64,000 nt of DNA from G963665185 sp049723905 (GCF_049723905.1 NZ_JBJKFD010000001.1:3906001-3970000); one strand, 5' to 3'; positions 8,456-17,195 are shown, numbered from the stretch's first letter. The notes: generated by a model from the sequence alone, not told the origin. Numbers and translations: made by a program.

Positions 8456-9013
8456 CTACTTGGGTATGGGGCAGCAGGTTCCTTCGCAACAGCTGGTAAG
8501 AAATTCGCTGTAGGCATAGAGGATGCGTTCCTCGGCCTGGCGGCGTTTGCCTTCCATGGGCGGGAAGGTGCGGCCCTGGGCCATTTCCTTCAGGTCGGCA
8601 TAGTGCGGAATAGCGTCCATGCCGCGGGCCAGAATCTCCCCGCTGAGAACATCCAGAAGTATGGCGTCCTTGGTGTCCGTGGCAATGGCAAGCGGGGCGG
8701 GTCCGCCTTCGATAAGCCGGGCAGCGGCCACGGTTTCGCGGTCGTAGGTGCCGGGCATTCCCGAACAGAAAATAAGCACCAGCAGCGGTGCGCCTGCGTC
8801 GTCGTAGGCAACCAGGTCCACCACGCGGCAGTAGGGTTCATCGTCCACGTTGACGTACACGCCCACCTTGGAGGCGAGCCTGTCCTTGGGATAGCCCCGC
8901 TCCTGCACCATCATGCGTGCCAGAGCCTGCCGGATTTCCTCATACGTGGTTTCCGGCACTTCCTCGCCCGTCAGATAATCGCGGATGGTTCCGCCCAAAT
9001 TTGTTTCGTGCAT
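8456..9013 (-). CDS. HsdR_N-type (PD-(D/E)XK-like) protein lacking the ExK pair
   Basis: 185 residues. The order TTYEEIRQALARMMVQERGYPKDRLASKVGV then VVDLVAYDDAGAPLLVLIFC matches the small stand-alone proteins annotated as type I restriction enzyme R N-terminal domain. In an active PD-(D/E)XK nuclease the second strand would read ExK, but here it is LIFC, so the two catalytic residues are missing and cleavage is unlikely. The C-terminus has a Cys cluster (SCCEGTCCP). No hsdM or hsdS is nearby, so a restriction role is not supported. It is probably a nucleic-acid-binding or structural relative. Confidence 0.75.
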   Translation of the reverse strand: MHETNLGGTIRDYLTGEEVPETTYEEIRQALARMMVQERGYPKDRLASKVGVYVNVDDEPYCRVVDLVAYDDAGAPLLVLIFCSGMPGTYDRETVAAARLIEGGPAPLAIATDTKDAILLDVLSGEILARGMDAIPHYADLKEMAQGRTFPPMEGKRRQAEERILYAYSEFLTSCCEGTCCPIPK

Positions 9014-9126
9014 ATTTTTATGTATAGGTCCGATACGGCCTTTACGGAAGAGGACGAAGGATATAAATTTTCATAAACATGGCACTTGCCTGCGGCTGTG
9101 TTTTCGAGTAGCAAAACAATCCTCGT

Positions 9127-9203
9127 CGGGGCGTGGCGCAGTCTGGTAGCGCGCCTGCTTTGGGAGCAGGATGCCGGGAGTTCAAATCTCTCCGCCCCGA
9201 CCA
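9127..9203 (+). tRNA. tRNA-Pro (anticodon TGG)
   Basis: A 77-nt cloverleaf: acceptor CGGGGCG pairs with CGCCCCG, D-arm GGCGCAGTCTGGTAGCGC, anticodon stem CCTGC/GCAGG with loop TTTGGGA (anticodon TGG), T-loop TTCAAAT, and an encoded ACCA end. A terminator follows 10 bp later. Confidence 0.96.
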
Positions 9204-9246
9204 CATTGCATAGAAAAGGGACAGGTTAACGCCTGTCCCTTTTTTC
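9200..9246 (+). repeat. Direct repeat of the tRNA-Pro 3' flank, copy 1
   Basis: The stretch ACCACATTGCATAGAAAAGGGACAGG with its hairpin recurs at 10835-10878 as GCTACATTGCATAAAAAAGGACAGG with an equivalent hairpin. The two copies bracket the MarR and Vat genes. Confidence 0.65.
9213..9246 (+). terminator. Terminator after tRNA-Pro
   Basis: AAAAGGGACAGG pairs with CCTGTCCCTTTT across TTAACG and continues into a T-run. Confidence 0.85.
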
Positions 9247-9414
9247 GTGGAATTTTGCGGGCTGTTCTTTTTGTCGGGGAAGAGGCTACGGGCGGTAACA
9301 CCCGAAAAAATCAAAGGAAAGATCGCGGCCACAAAAGAGTTGACGAAACGTTATTTTCTTTTTAGATACTTGATCTATCAAATATATATCAACAATAAAA
9401 CAAGGATATCTCAA

Positions 9415-9825
9415 GTGAGCAGCGAAGATACCATCATAGCAATAGCCATTGTCCAGGCGCGCATCCTGAAAAAAATAGATCAGCATCTCTCGGTACACGG
9501 GATCAGCTTTACCGAGTTCATGGTCATGTATTTTCTCAATGAAGCCGCGAACAAGACAATGCGGCGGATTGATTTGGCCGAGAGCATAGGGCTGAGTGCT
9601 TCAGGGGTAACGCGCCTGGTAAACCCAATGGAAAAAAACCATTTGGTAATCAAGGAAAGCAATCCCCGTGATGCACGGGTAAGCCTGGTCAAGCTTTCCG
9701 ATACCGGGGCCGAGCTTTTCCAGGATGCCTTGGTCACCTTCAGACAGAGCGCGGATTCAATCCTGAGTCCGCTCAATGACAAACAGAACGAGACGCTCTT
9801 CAACCTGGTGGGGAAACTCTTGTAG
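9415..9825 (+). CDS. MarR-family transcriptional regulator
   Basis: 136 residues from a GTG start at 9415, chosen because AAGGATATC lies just upstream and the product then has normal MarR length; the longer open frame reads back into the tRNA-Pro terminator region. The winged helix is clear: recognition region MRRIDLAESIGLSASGVTRLVNPMEKNHLV, wing DARVSLVKLSDTGAELF, then a C-terminal dimerisation helix. MarR proteins usually repress neighbouring efflux or detoxification genes and release on ligand binding; the Vat-type acetyltransferase downstream is a plausible target (inference). Confidence 0.88.
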   Translation: MSSEDTIIAIAIVQARILKKIDQHLSVHGISFTEFMVMYFLNEAANKTMRRIDLAESIGLSASGVTRLVNPMEKNHLVIKESNPRDARVSLVKLSDTGAELFQDALVTFRQSADSILSPLNDKQNETLFNLVGKLL

Positions 9826-10040
9826 GCGACACTTGAACGAGCCGCTTTTTGAGCCGCGCCAGGGCAAGGAACTTTTTTCCCCACCGGCCATCTCAGCAGC
9901 CTGCCGCCCTCTGCTTTAATATGCTGGCCGAGGGGCTGGCAGGTGTGGCAGATCGTTTTTGTGCTCCCATTCCCACACTTATCCCTTCCGTTCCGGGCAA
10001 ACCGGACAAACCGGGCAAACCGGGCAAGGAGAAAATATAT

Positions 10041-10691
10041 ATGCTTGACCCGACAACGAAATATCCCATGATCATGCCGGATGGTACTGTTGTTCGCAGC
10101 GTCGTCAACCTGAACCAGGTCATCGACCATCCGCGAATGGAGATAGGCGAGTTCAGTTATTACTCCAATTTCAAGGAACTGGAGGATTACGCGGCTGAAA
10201 TCGCGCCCTATCTCTTCCCTCTGAGCCTTGAAAAACTCGTCATCGGCAAGTTCGTTCAGATGGCTCACGGCGTCCGCTTCATTACAAGCACGGCAAACCA
10301 TAATACGAGCGGCTTTTCCACCTATCCCTTCAACAACTTTACGATGACGCCGGAGACAACCCGGGAAGACATTCAGGCCATGTTCCAGATACCTGGCAGA
10401 AAGGGGGATACCGTGGTGGGAAATGATGTGTGGATAGGCATGGACGCCACCATCATGCCCGGAGTCACCATCGGCGACGGTGCCATAATCGGCAGCCGTG
10501 CCGTGGTTACCAGAGACGTGGAACCGTATACCATCGTGGGCGGCAATCCCGCCCAACCGATTCGGAAACGGTTTGATCCGCAGACAATCGAGAGGCTTCT
10601 TGAAATTCGTTGGTGGGATTGGCCCGTGGACAAGATCATCGCGAATACTGAGGCCATTACCGGGGCGGATATCGCAGCTCTCGCGGGGTAG
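10041..10691 (+). CDS. Vat/CatB-type xenobiotic acetyltransferase (left-handed beta-helix)
   Basis: 216 residues. Hexapeptide-repeat acetyltransferase with the CatB/VatD pattern: the catalytic His region FITSTANHNTSGFSTYPF, then VVGNDVWIGMDATIMPGVTIGDGAIIGSRAVVTRDVEPYTIVGGNPAQPIRKRF, and the terminal WWDWP found in chloramphenicol and streptogramin acetyltransferases. It transfers acetyl from acetyl-CoA to a hydroxyl, but the substrate cannot be read from sequence. The start at 10041 has AAGGAGA upstream. The open frame before it contains a 9-bp Pro-Gly-Lys repeat (about 9990-10030) and is probably untranslated leader. It lies 216 bp downstream of the MarR gene. Confidence 0.87.
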   Translation: MLDPTTKYPMIMPDGTVVRSVVNLNQVIDHPRMEIGEFSYYSNFKELEDYAAEIAPYLFPLSLEKLVIGKFVQMAHGVRFITSTANHNTSGFSTYPFNNFTMTPETTREDIQAMFQIPGRKGDTVVGNDVWIGMDATIMPGVTIGDGAIIGSRAVVTRDVEPYTIVGGNPAQPIRKRFDPQTIERLLEIRWWDWPVDKIIANTEAITGADIAALAG

Positions 10692-10834
10692 CTGGCTCGA
10701 CTCGGGGGTGGCAAATGCGGCACCAGACCATCAGGGGGACAAACGACGGCAGGGGGCGGGGACTCAAGCTAAGAAACAAGGGGGACGGTCAGCTGGGAGT
10801 GGGCTGCTGGGGGTGCGAAGCTCTTTGTTCCGGC

Positions 10835-10878
10835 TACATTGCATAAAAAAGGACAGGCGTACGTCTGTCCTTTTTTGT
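10835..10878 (+). repeat. Direct repeat of the tRNA-Pro 3' flank, copy 2
   Basis: Second copy of the sequence at 9200-9246. The bases just before it (GGTGCGAAGCTCTTTGTTCCGG) could be a worn tRNA T-arm and acceptor end, but no full cloverleaf can be built. Confidence 0.55.
10844..10877 (+). terminator. Rho-independent terminator
   Basis: AAAAAAGGACAG pairs with CTGTCCTTTTTT across a short loop, downstream of the Vat gene. The 150 bp between the Vat stop and this site holds no gene. Confidence 0.8.
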
Positions 10879-10979
10879 GGGAGTTGTAATCATTCCGTGT
10901 GTGGCTAGTGTCAGGTATGTACTATCTCTGCACAGCTTTGGAAATATGCAGGCCATGTGTTCAACATCGTGGCAAAATA

Positions 10980-11768
10980 TCATTCTAAGAACATGCTTGT
11001 ATGTTCACGTATAAAATTAGCAACTTCAGGGCGATACTTGGATAGCTCTTCAAACATTTCTTGAATGAAAGGAGCCACCCAATACTGTGAATTCTCTGGT
11101 GGAATCTCGCCGAATTCTAAATAGTCAACGTAATCATTTGAAGACAGATAGTGTTCCTTTATATACGATATATATGAAAAATGAAGAAAAAATAAATATT
11201 TAATATCGTGCATGACCTGATCAAGCAAACTACATCTCTTTTCAATGTATATCTCATTGTCGTTAAGAAGTATGTGCTTATAATAGTTATAATGTAAATG
11301 ATCATTGCATCTATCTCTAATTGCTTTATATGTTTTATAAGAGCCGATAAGCACTTCATTCGCTTTTTTCATATCTGAGCACTGTAGAATATACTGTGAC
11401 ATATCTTTAATACCTGGAAGCTTTGAGTGCCCATTAATCCAATTATTAATTTGATCAACAACAAGATTTTCAACACTAAAATGATGGTCTAGGTAAATGT
11501 TTGAGTAAATATTAATGATTACAGAGTCACTATATTTTCTAACTAAGGCCCAAGCATCGTTTATCCTACCATTCTTCAGCGTTTTGTGAATTGAATCAAT
11601 GGTCCCCGCCAAAGATGAGAATGTGTACGAATCAATATTCGCAATTGACTGCGTTCCCGGAGACACCCAGCGGAAAACACTTAGGGCCCACTGTTTATAA
11701 AACACAGTGTATTTCTCAAGATCATAAAATACTTGATGATTTTTGTATTCTAGAGAAGTTACATGCAT
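10980..11768 (-). CDS. Hypothetical protein with HEPN-like motif, AT-rich
   Basis: 262 residues, no recognised family. The gene is far more AT-rich than its neighbours and uses AT-rich codons, which suggests horizontal acquisition. The sequence is mostly helical. Residues about 168-175 read IRDRCNDHLHYN, an Arg-Asp-x4-His pattern close to the Rx4-6H active site of HEPN RNases found in many toxins and abortive-infection proteins. The start is well supported (AGGAGATTGGG upstream). It stands alone between the Vat island and a chemoreceptor, with no obvious antitoxin partner. A defence or toxin role is only a hypothesis. Confidence 0.65.
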   Translation of the reverse strand: MHVTSLEYKNHQVFYDLEKYTVFYKQWALSVFRWVSPGTQSIANIDSYTFSSLAGTIDSIHKTLKNGRINDAWALVRKYSDSVIINIYSNIYLDHHFSVENLVVDQINNWINGHSKLPGIKDMSQYILQCSDMKKANEVLIGSYKTYKAIRDRCNDHLHYNYYKHILLNDNEIYIEKRCSLLDQVMHDIKYLFFLHFSYISYIKEHYLSSNDYVDYLEFGEIPPENSQYWVAPFIQEMFEELSKYRPEVANFIREHTSMFLE

Positions 11769-11864
11769 CCCAATCTCCTATGCACATCTGTAATATTATA
11801 GGTATTAATTCATTTAATATGTAAAATCGTCATTTTTACTGTGATTAGTCAATGGTGATACCAA

Positions 11865-11903
11865 TAAAAAAGCGGCTGCCTCAAAAGAAGCAGCCGCTTT
11901 TTG
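11865..11903. terminator. Bidirectional terminator
   Basis: AAAAAAGCGGCTGC pairs with GCAGCCGCTTTTT around TCAAAAGAA. It ends the minus-strand chemoreceptor transcript 20 bp after its stop codon. Confidence 0.88.
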
Positions 11904-11924
11904 TGTATCTCTAGATATTCGGGC

Positions 11925-13982
11925 CTAGCTGTTTTCGCGCTGCATGTTCTCGACCAGTTCCTTGAGTTTCATGGCCTGCGAGGCAAGGTCCATGACTGCC
12001 TTCGAGGACTGGCGCATGGCAATGTTGGTCTCTTCCGAGATGCGGTTGACGTCTTCAACGGAGCGGTTGATCTCCTCGGACGTTGCGGTCTGTTCCTCGC
12101 ACGCGGTGGCGATTCCCTGAATTTTGCCGGAAACATCCCCGGAAAGGGCCACGATGCTCGAAAGCGACGTGTTGGCCTCCTGGGCCTTTCCTATGAGTTC
12201 TTCAAGCATGTTGACGGTGTCCGTCACCTGGGACGAACTTTCCTTGCTGCTGCTTTGAATGTCGGAAATGGATTTCCCGACCTCCTGGGTCGCCTGCATG
12301 GTTTTTTCCGCCAGCTTCCGAACCTCGTCGGCCACAACCGCGAAACCGCGTCCGGCATCACCCGCACGGGCGGCTTCGATGGCTGCGTTCAGGGCCAGCA
12401 GGTTGGTCTGGTCCGCAATGTCTGAAATCACTTCCATGATCGAACCGATCTTTTCCGCACCGTGGTCGAGTTGGCCCATATCGCGCTGAAGTTTTGAAGA
12501 TTGCTCACCAACGGCCTGGACGCCCTTGATGAGTTCGGCAACCGTGTTTGCTCCGGATTGGGCATTCTCTTTGGCATCGTCCGCCGTGTGGGCGGCCTGG
12601 TCGGCGCTCCTGGCAACTTCCAGGACCGTGGCCGTCATTTGCTCCATGGCGGTGGCGGTTTCGCTGGACCGCTGGGACTGCATTTCCGCACCGCGCGAGG
12701 CCTGTTCCGTTTGGGCAGAAATTTCCTCGGACGCAGTGGAGATGATCTCCACGATCCCCTGAAGCTGGCTTGCGGCATGGAGCATGCCTTCGCGTTTGGC
12801 GCTTTCAGCCTTTTTCATGGCCTCTTCGGCCAGCTTGGTTGCCTCTTGGGCCTTGTTGGTTTCAATCTCGGCCTGCTTGGCATGTTCGTGGGCCTGGTTG
12901 ATGTTCGACTGGAGCGTAATGAGCATTTCCTTGATAGCCAGGTGCAGGTCGAGCAGTTCGGCTTTGAACAACGAATCCTTGGGCACATCCTTGTTGTCTG
13001 CATTTCCGGAGGCGATCGCTTCCGCCACTTTGGCAATGAGGCGTACCGGCTTGATGATGAGCGACCCGGACAGCCAGGAAATGGCAATGACAAGCAGGAT
13101 AATGGCAATGGCGGAAATGGCGGTACTGCTGTACGCCAGGGAAACGAGCGGAGCGTATACCAGATGGGCTTCCTTGCTGATGCAGATTCTCCATTGGGTG
13201 CCGGGGATGAGCGAGACGGCTGTGATTCTATCCTTGCCGTTGAAATAGTATTCCAAAACGCCCTGGTCCAGGGCCATGAGCTGGGGGCCGAAAGACGTGT
13301 CCCGCACATTGACCTTCATGGCGACTTTGGGGTTGGCATGGGCCACGACAAGGCCTTCACTATTGATCATGTAGGCATAGTCGGAATCGGTTTGGTCTAT
13401 CTTGGTTATATAATGCTTGGTGAGGTGTTCCATGTTGATGGCCACAGAAAGCACGCCGACAATGGAACCTTGGTTGGCAACGGGGGTGGCGATGACGAAT
13501 GTGGGAAGGCCCGTGGATTTATTCTTTAAAATGCGGGAATGGACGGTTTTCCCCTTGATCGCCTGTTTGAAATAATCTCTGTCCGCAATGTTCACCTTGT
13601 TGATATAGCGGGAGTCGGAACCGGCGATGATGTCGCCTTTGGGGTCCGTCAGCAGGGCATTGTCGATGAAAGTGTTTTTGCTGGTGTAGGCGGCAAGTTC
13701 CTTGCTCGCTATTTGCCGGGCGTTTTGCATTTCGGGGGACGAATCAAAGGACTCCCTGAATATTTCCAGCTTGCTCCATATCTCGATAAGGCCGTCCAGT
13801 TCGGTAAGCAGGCTGTTGATGCCCCGAGACATGTAGATGGCTTCTTTTTGAGATTCTTTTTTAGCGGAGGACAGCAGTGCCTTGCTGGCGAGCCTGTAAC
13901 TGCTGATTCCGGAAATAGCCAGGGCGGCTATAATCAGTATGACGGAGGGAATAAGAAATCTTGATCTGAGAGACAACTTCAT
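11925..13982 (-). CDS. Methyl-accepting chemotaxis protein with periplasmic dCache-type sensor
   Basis: 685 residues from the ATG at 13982 (CTGGAGAAA upstream). The N-terminal membrane helix is LIPSVILIIAALAISGISSY. The periplasmic region (about 35-275) has the double-Cache signature (ADRDYFKQAIKGKTVHS, TFVIATPVANQGSIVGVLSVAINM, DSDYAYMINSEGLVVAHANP). A second membrane helix is followed by HAMP (about 300-350), a long helical linker and the signalling tip DQTNLLALNAAIEAARAGDA. dCache receptors bind small ligands such as amino acids or organic acids; the ligand here is unknown. The tip resembles that of the receptor at the window start. It is monocistronic and followed by a strong terminator. 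Confidence 0.95.
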   Translation of the reverse strand: MKLSLRSRFLIPSVILIIAALAISGISSYRLASKALLSSAKKESQKEAIYMSRGINSLLTELDGLIEIWSKLEIFRESFDSSPEMQNARQIASKELAAYTSKNTFIDNALLTDPKGDIIAGSDSRYINKVNIADRDYFKQAIKGKTVHSRILKNKSTGLPTFVIATPVANQGSIVGVLSVAINMEHLTKHYITKIDQTDSDYAYMINSEGLVVAHANPKVAMKVNVRDTSFGPQLMALDQGVLEYYFNGKDRITAVSLIPGTQWRICISKEAHLVYAPLVSLAYSSTAISAIAIILLVIAISWLSGSLIIKPVRLIAKVAEAIASGNADNKDVPKDSLFKAELLDLHLAIKEMLITLQSNINQAHEHAKQAEIETNKAQEATKLAEEAMKKAESAKREGMLHAASQLQGIVEIISTASEEISAQTEQASRGAEMQSQRSSETATAMEQMTATVLEVARSADQAAHTADDAKENAQSGANTVAELIKGVQAVGEQSSKLQRDMGQLDHGAEKIGSIMEVISDIADQTNLLALNAAIEAARAGDAGRGFAVVADEVRKLAEKTMQATQEVGKSISDIQSSSKESSSQVTDTVNMLEELIGKAQEANTSLSSIVALSGDVSGKIQGIATACEEQTATSEEINRSVEDVNRISEETNIAMRQSSKAVMDLASQAMKLKELVENMQRENS

Positions 13983-14003
13983 CTGTTTCTCCAGGTGCGC
14001 CAA

Positions 14004-14741
14004 AAGTTAGGGGTTGCGAATGTCCTTAAACTTTGTTGGATATGGTGCAACTTTCATTGAACTAGGCTTGTTGTGGCAGAATTGTGTGTTGAAGCTTTTT
14101 TTCAATGCGGTGCTTTTTGTGTTGCATCCATTTTTTTTTGTGGATTACGACTTGTATTTTATTTGTCTTTTATTATTTGATCATGCGGATTGGTAGCATG
14201 TACGATGAAATAAATATGTTGCATACAGTATTTATGGAGTGAATTTTGCTGTGTATTTTGCATAAAAAAAGAGGTTTGCAATGGTGTACTTTAGTGTGAA
14301 GTCCCTCTTGTGTAGTTTAGAAGCCTCACAGGCGATGGTTGGTGGAAATTTACTCCCTTAAAAATAATATTACGAGTTTTTTCCGGAGGTTGTAGCAAAC
14401 TAAACCTTTAGTCTATAAATCAATATTTTTCAAGTTTTGTTTGTATTAAATGCAGTATTCGTAGTTTTATGGCGTATTGCTGTAATAATTATCTATATTA
14501 TAAAAATTCCAAAATAGGAACTGTTATTTCACAAGATAAAGAAGCAGAAGCTGAATATTTTTCCAAGTATCTCAAAGAAGGGAACGAAGCGTTATGTCCC
14601 CGCTGAGCCCCCAAATGAAAGAAGCCAACAGTGGTTGAAGCGTTTTCTGGTGTGCATTGGGTCTCCGCGCAAAAGGGATGTGGATGTATGGGGGCTGTCT
14701 GCCCAGCGTGAATTGGTATTGGGCAAAAGCATTTCGACAAA
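14004..14741. other. AT-rich intergenic stretch without recognisable gene
   Basis: About 740 bp between the divergent chemoreceptor promoter and the terminator of the next minus-strand gene. Short reading frames have no ribosome sites or family resemblance. Base composition is strongly AT-rich to about 14.6 kb, then returns to normal. Confidence 0.6.
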
Positions 14742-14782
14742 CCAAGGCCCCCTGTGCATCCGCTCGCTGCAGGGGGCCTTGG
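14742..14782 (-). terminator. Terminator-like hairpin
   Basis: A perfect 13-bp stem, CCAAGGCCCCCTG with CAGGGGGCCTTGG, lies 35 bp after the stop of the minus-strand gene at 14817. The T-tract on that strand is short (TTTG). Confidence 0.65.
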
Positions 14783-14816
14783 AGGTTCCGAAAAGGGAAG
14801 GAGAGCCGTTGGACGG

Positions 14817-15677
14817 TCAGTTTTTTGCGGCCTGAAAAGTCAGTTCCGTTTTAGAGGTTCCCGGATCGGCGGCAAGCAGGTTCCGCGCTTTGAGCTGCGA
14901 GGAAAGCCAGACGTCCTTGGCGTTCAGAGACGGTCTTTCAGTCAGGTCACCGTCAAAACCTATCTCAGCCAGATACGGCTTTGCCCCGTCGTGAAGCGTC
15001 CATACCTGGAGTTCCACCTTCATGCCCTTGTACGGTCCTTCGGCCGCAGTTCCCTTGAAAATGAGCATGGTCGCGCTGGGCGTGCGCATGAGGGGTGAAA
15101 TATTGGCGTGGTCGCGCAGAGGAGCAGTCAGGTTGTAAACAGCCTGGTTATGCCCTTTGAGAAAGGCAAGGGCGTCTTCGGGCGTCATGGCGTCCAGGTT
15201 GAAATCCTTGCTTGGGATGGGCGTATCCACGGCAAACGAGTACTGGTCCTGCCCGAAAAAGGAGTCGATTTCCCCTTCGGTGCCGGGCAGCAGCCTATCG
15301 ATTCTGGCAAGGTTGCTGCCGCGCGACTTGAGCGTGATTTTGGATTTTTTGGGCTTGGCAAGATCGAAGCGGACCCGCAGTACCTTGCGCTGGCTTTTCA
15401 GGAAGCGGTCTTCGGTGTCCACGTAAAAGCCGCGTTTGAGAGACGGCGTGTTTTTCCAGGTGATGAAGGCCATCTGCTGGAGGAATTCCGGAGCCAGATT
15501 TCCGGAAGCGTCCAAAGCGCCGGACGGGTCCAGCTGGTAATGGTATTCTATGGCTTTCAGATCTTTCTTTTGGGCCGTGGGGGAGGCTTCGCTTGCCTGT
15601 GCCAGTGCCGCAGTGGAAAATACGAGGAGCAGAACCGCAAGAGAGACTGTACACGCCGTAGCCGCTGTCTTTTTCAT
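14817..15677 (-). CDS. Secreted hypothetical protein, possibly CYTH-like
   Basis: 286 residues from the ATG at 15677. A Sec signal peptide (KKTAATACTVSLAVLLLVFS, cleavage near ALAQA) sends it to the periplasm. The mature part alternates strands with charged residues pointing one way: KAIEYHYQLD, KVLRVRFDLAK, SKITLKSRGS, MKVELQVWTL, YLAEIGFDGD. This RxR, KxR and ExE spacing resembles CYTH/triphosphate tunnel proteins, which bind triphosphate or polyphosphate in a tunnel of Arg, Lys and Glu. The match is weak and I cannot confirm it. It lies about 70 bp downstream of the PiT phosphate permease gene on the same strand. Confidence 0.5.
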   Translation of the reverse strand: MKKTAATACTVSLAVLLLVFSTAALAQASEASPTAQKKDLKAIEYHYQLDPSGALDASGNLAPEFLQQMAFITWKNTPSLKRGFYVDTEDRFLKSQRKVLRVRFDLAKPKKSKITLKSRGSNLARIDRLLPGTEGEIDSFFGQDQYSFAVDTPIPSKDFNLDAMTPEDALAFLKGHNQAVYNLTAPLRDHANISPLMRTPSATMLIFKGTAAEGPYKGMKVELQVWTLHDGAKPYLAEIGFDGDLTERPSLNAKDVWLSSQLKARNLLAADPGTSKTELTFQAAKN

Positions 15678-15746
15678 ACGATGTACCTCATTGTTGGAGA
15701 GTCCTCTTTGGGTATGCAACATACCCTGCCCGTTTACGGAATTGTT

Positions 15747-17195
15747 CTACGAAGTTGTTTTTTCCCATGCCGCGTATAAAACGTCGGCTGTCTTCTGTAT
15801 CGTGTTTTTCTGCATTTCCGCCTTGGCCTGCACCAGCTTCTGCAACGCCTCTTCCAATTGCCATCTGTGGAAGAAGTTTTGCCCGGCCAAGACGTTGAGG
15901 TCCTTTGGGGGCAGGGGGCCGGTCTTTTTCAGCACGTTCTCGAGTTCCGGGGTAAAGCGGATGGGCGCCAGCCGACACGCCTGCATGATGCGGCCTGTAT
16001 CTTCATGCGAAAAGGCGCGGACCGTGTCCAGGCCGTTCTTGAATTCCCTGGCGGATGCAAAGGTCTGCCCGCGCAATGCCTCCAGGCTGTGCACGTCGAC
16101 AACCGGGGCCAGCCGTTCCACTGCCGCATCCGTAATCCGGTAGCTTTCGGGGCGGTATGTCTGCTGCATGAAGACGTTTTGCAGGAAGAACAGCGAAACA
16201 AAGCAGATGACCGCGGCAATGACCGGCGTAACCGCCCAGCTGCTGCAAATGGCACCCACGGTCCGCCAGCGGATGCCGCGTCCGCCCTTGAGCAGCCCGA
16301 TGCCGATGACCGCACCCACTATGGCCTGCGAGCTGGACACCGGCACTAGCGGAATGGGCGGAAGTCCTATGGATACAAAGGCGTTGCTGAGCCCTTGCGA
16401 GGAGAAGATGGTCAGCACCAGCGAGTGCGAGACCACCACGATGAAGGCGGCCACGGGGGAGAGCTTCATGATGCCTCCACCGCCCACGGTCATGATGACC
16501 TTTTTGGAGTAGGTGAACACCCCGGCGGCAATGGCCAGCCCGCCCAGGAAAAAGAGCTGCTGGGCCGCGGTGAGCGTGAACAGGTCGAAGACGCGGATGG
16601 GGCTCAAGTGGGAAATGGGAACAAAGACCCCCATGACCGTGGAGATGTTGTTGGCCCCCAGCGCGTAGGAACCGAAAATACCGGCCAGCAGAAGCCCCAT
16701 GCGTGTGAAGTGGTCCTGCTGCAGCATGTGCGGTTTGCGCCACATGATGAACCTGCGGCAGGCAATGTACATGACCATGGAAAAGCCCGCGGAAAGGATG
16801 GGGCAAAAGACCCAGGTGGAGAGAATCTTGGTGAGCGCGCCGTAGTCGATGAGCGAGCCGGAAAAGAGGTTCCAGCCCACGATGGAACCGACAATGGTCT
16901 GCGAGGTGGAGACCGGGTAGCTGGCCTTGGTCATCAGAAACATGGTGATGGCCGAAGACAGGGCCACCATGAACGCACCGGCCAGGGCGTTGACCGAACC
17001 GAGCTTGCCCAGGGTCTGCGTGGCTCCCGCTCCGCTGACCACCGCGCCCAGAATGACGAAGACGCTGCACCAGATGGCGGCCGTGCGGAAGCGTATCATG
17101 CGGGTGCCCACGGCCGTGCCGAAGACGTTGGACATGTTGTTCGCGCCAAGGGACCAGCCGAGAAAAAGGCCGCTGGAAAAGAAAATGGATGACAT
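15747..17195 (-). CDS. PiT-family inorganic phosphate permease with C-terminal extension
   Basis: 482 residues. Inner-membrane Pi transporter with the duplicated PiT signature: GANNMSNVFGTAVG near residue 18 and GANNISTVMGVFVP near residue 180, each opening one half of the symporter, plus the central hydrophilic segment. About ten transmembrane helices are visible. After the last helix (VIAAVICFVSLFFLQNVF, near residue 360) comes an unusual cytosolic tail of about 115 residues without recognised domain. The DUF47 partner gene lies only 12 bp upstream in the same operon, which is the classical pairing. Confidence 0.92.
   Translation of the reverse strand: MSSIFFSSGLFLGWSLGANNMSNVFGTAVGTRMIRFRTAAIWCSVFVILGAVVSGAGATQTLGKLGSVNALAGAFMVALSSAITMFLMTKASYPVSTSQTIVGSIVGWNLFSGSLIDYGALTKILSTWVFCPILSAGFSMVMYIACRRFIMWRKPHMLQQDHFTRMGLLLAGIFGSYALGANNISTVMGVFVPISHLSPIRVFDLFTLTAAQQLFFLGGLAIAAGVFTYSKKVIMTVGGGGIMKLSPVAAFIVVVSHSLVLTIFSSQGLSNAFVSIGLPPIPLVPVSSSQAIVGAVIGIGLLKGGRGIRWRTVGAICSSWAVTPVIAAVICFVSLFFLQNVFMQQTYRPESYRITDAAVERLAPVVDVHSLEALRGQTFASAREFKNGLDTVRAFSHEDTGRIMQACRLAPIRFTPELENVLKKTGPLPPKDLNVLAGQNFFHRWQLEEALQKLVQAKAEMQKNTIQKTADVLYAAWEKTTS

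Noticed and set aside
8456..9013. Type I restriction-modification locus
   Set aside because: No hsdM or hsdS genes nearby and the catalytic ExK is missing.
10801..10850. Second tRNA gene before the terminator at 10844
   Set aside because: Only an acceptor and T-arm-like stretch is visible; no anticodon or D-arm can be folded.
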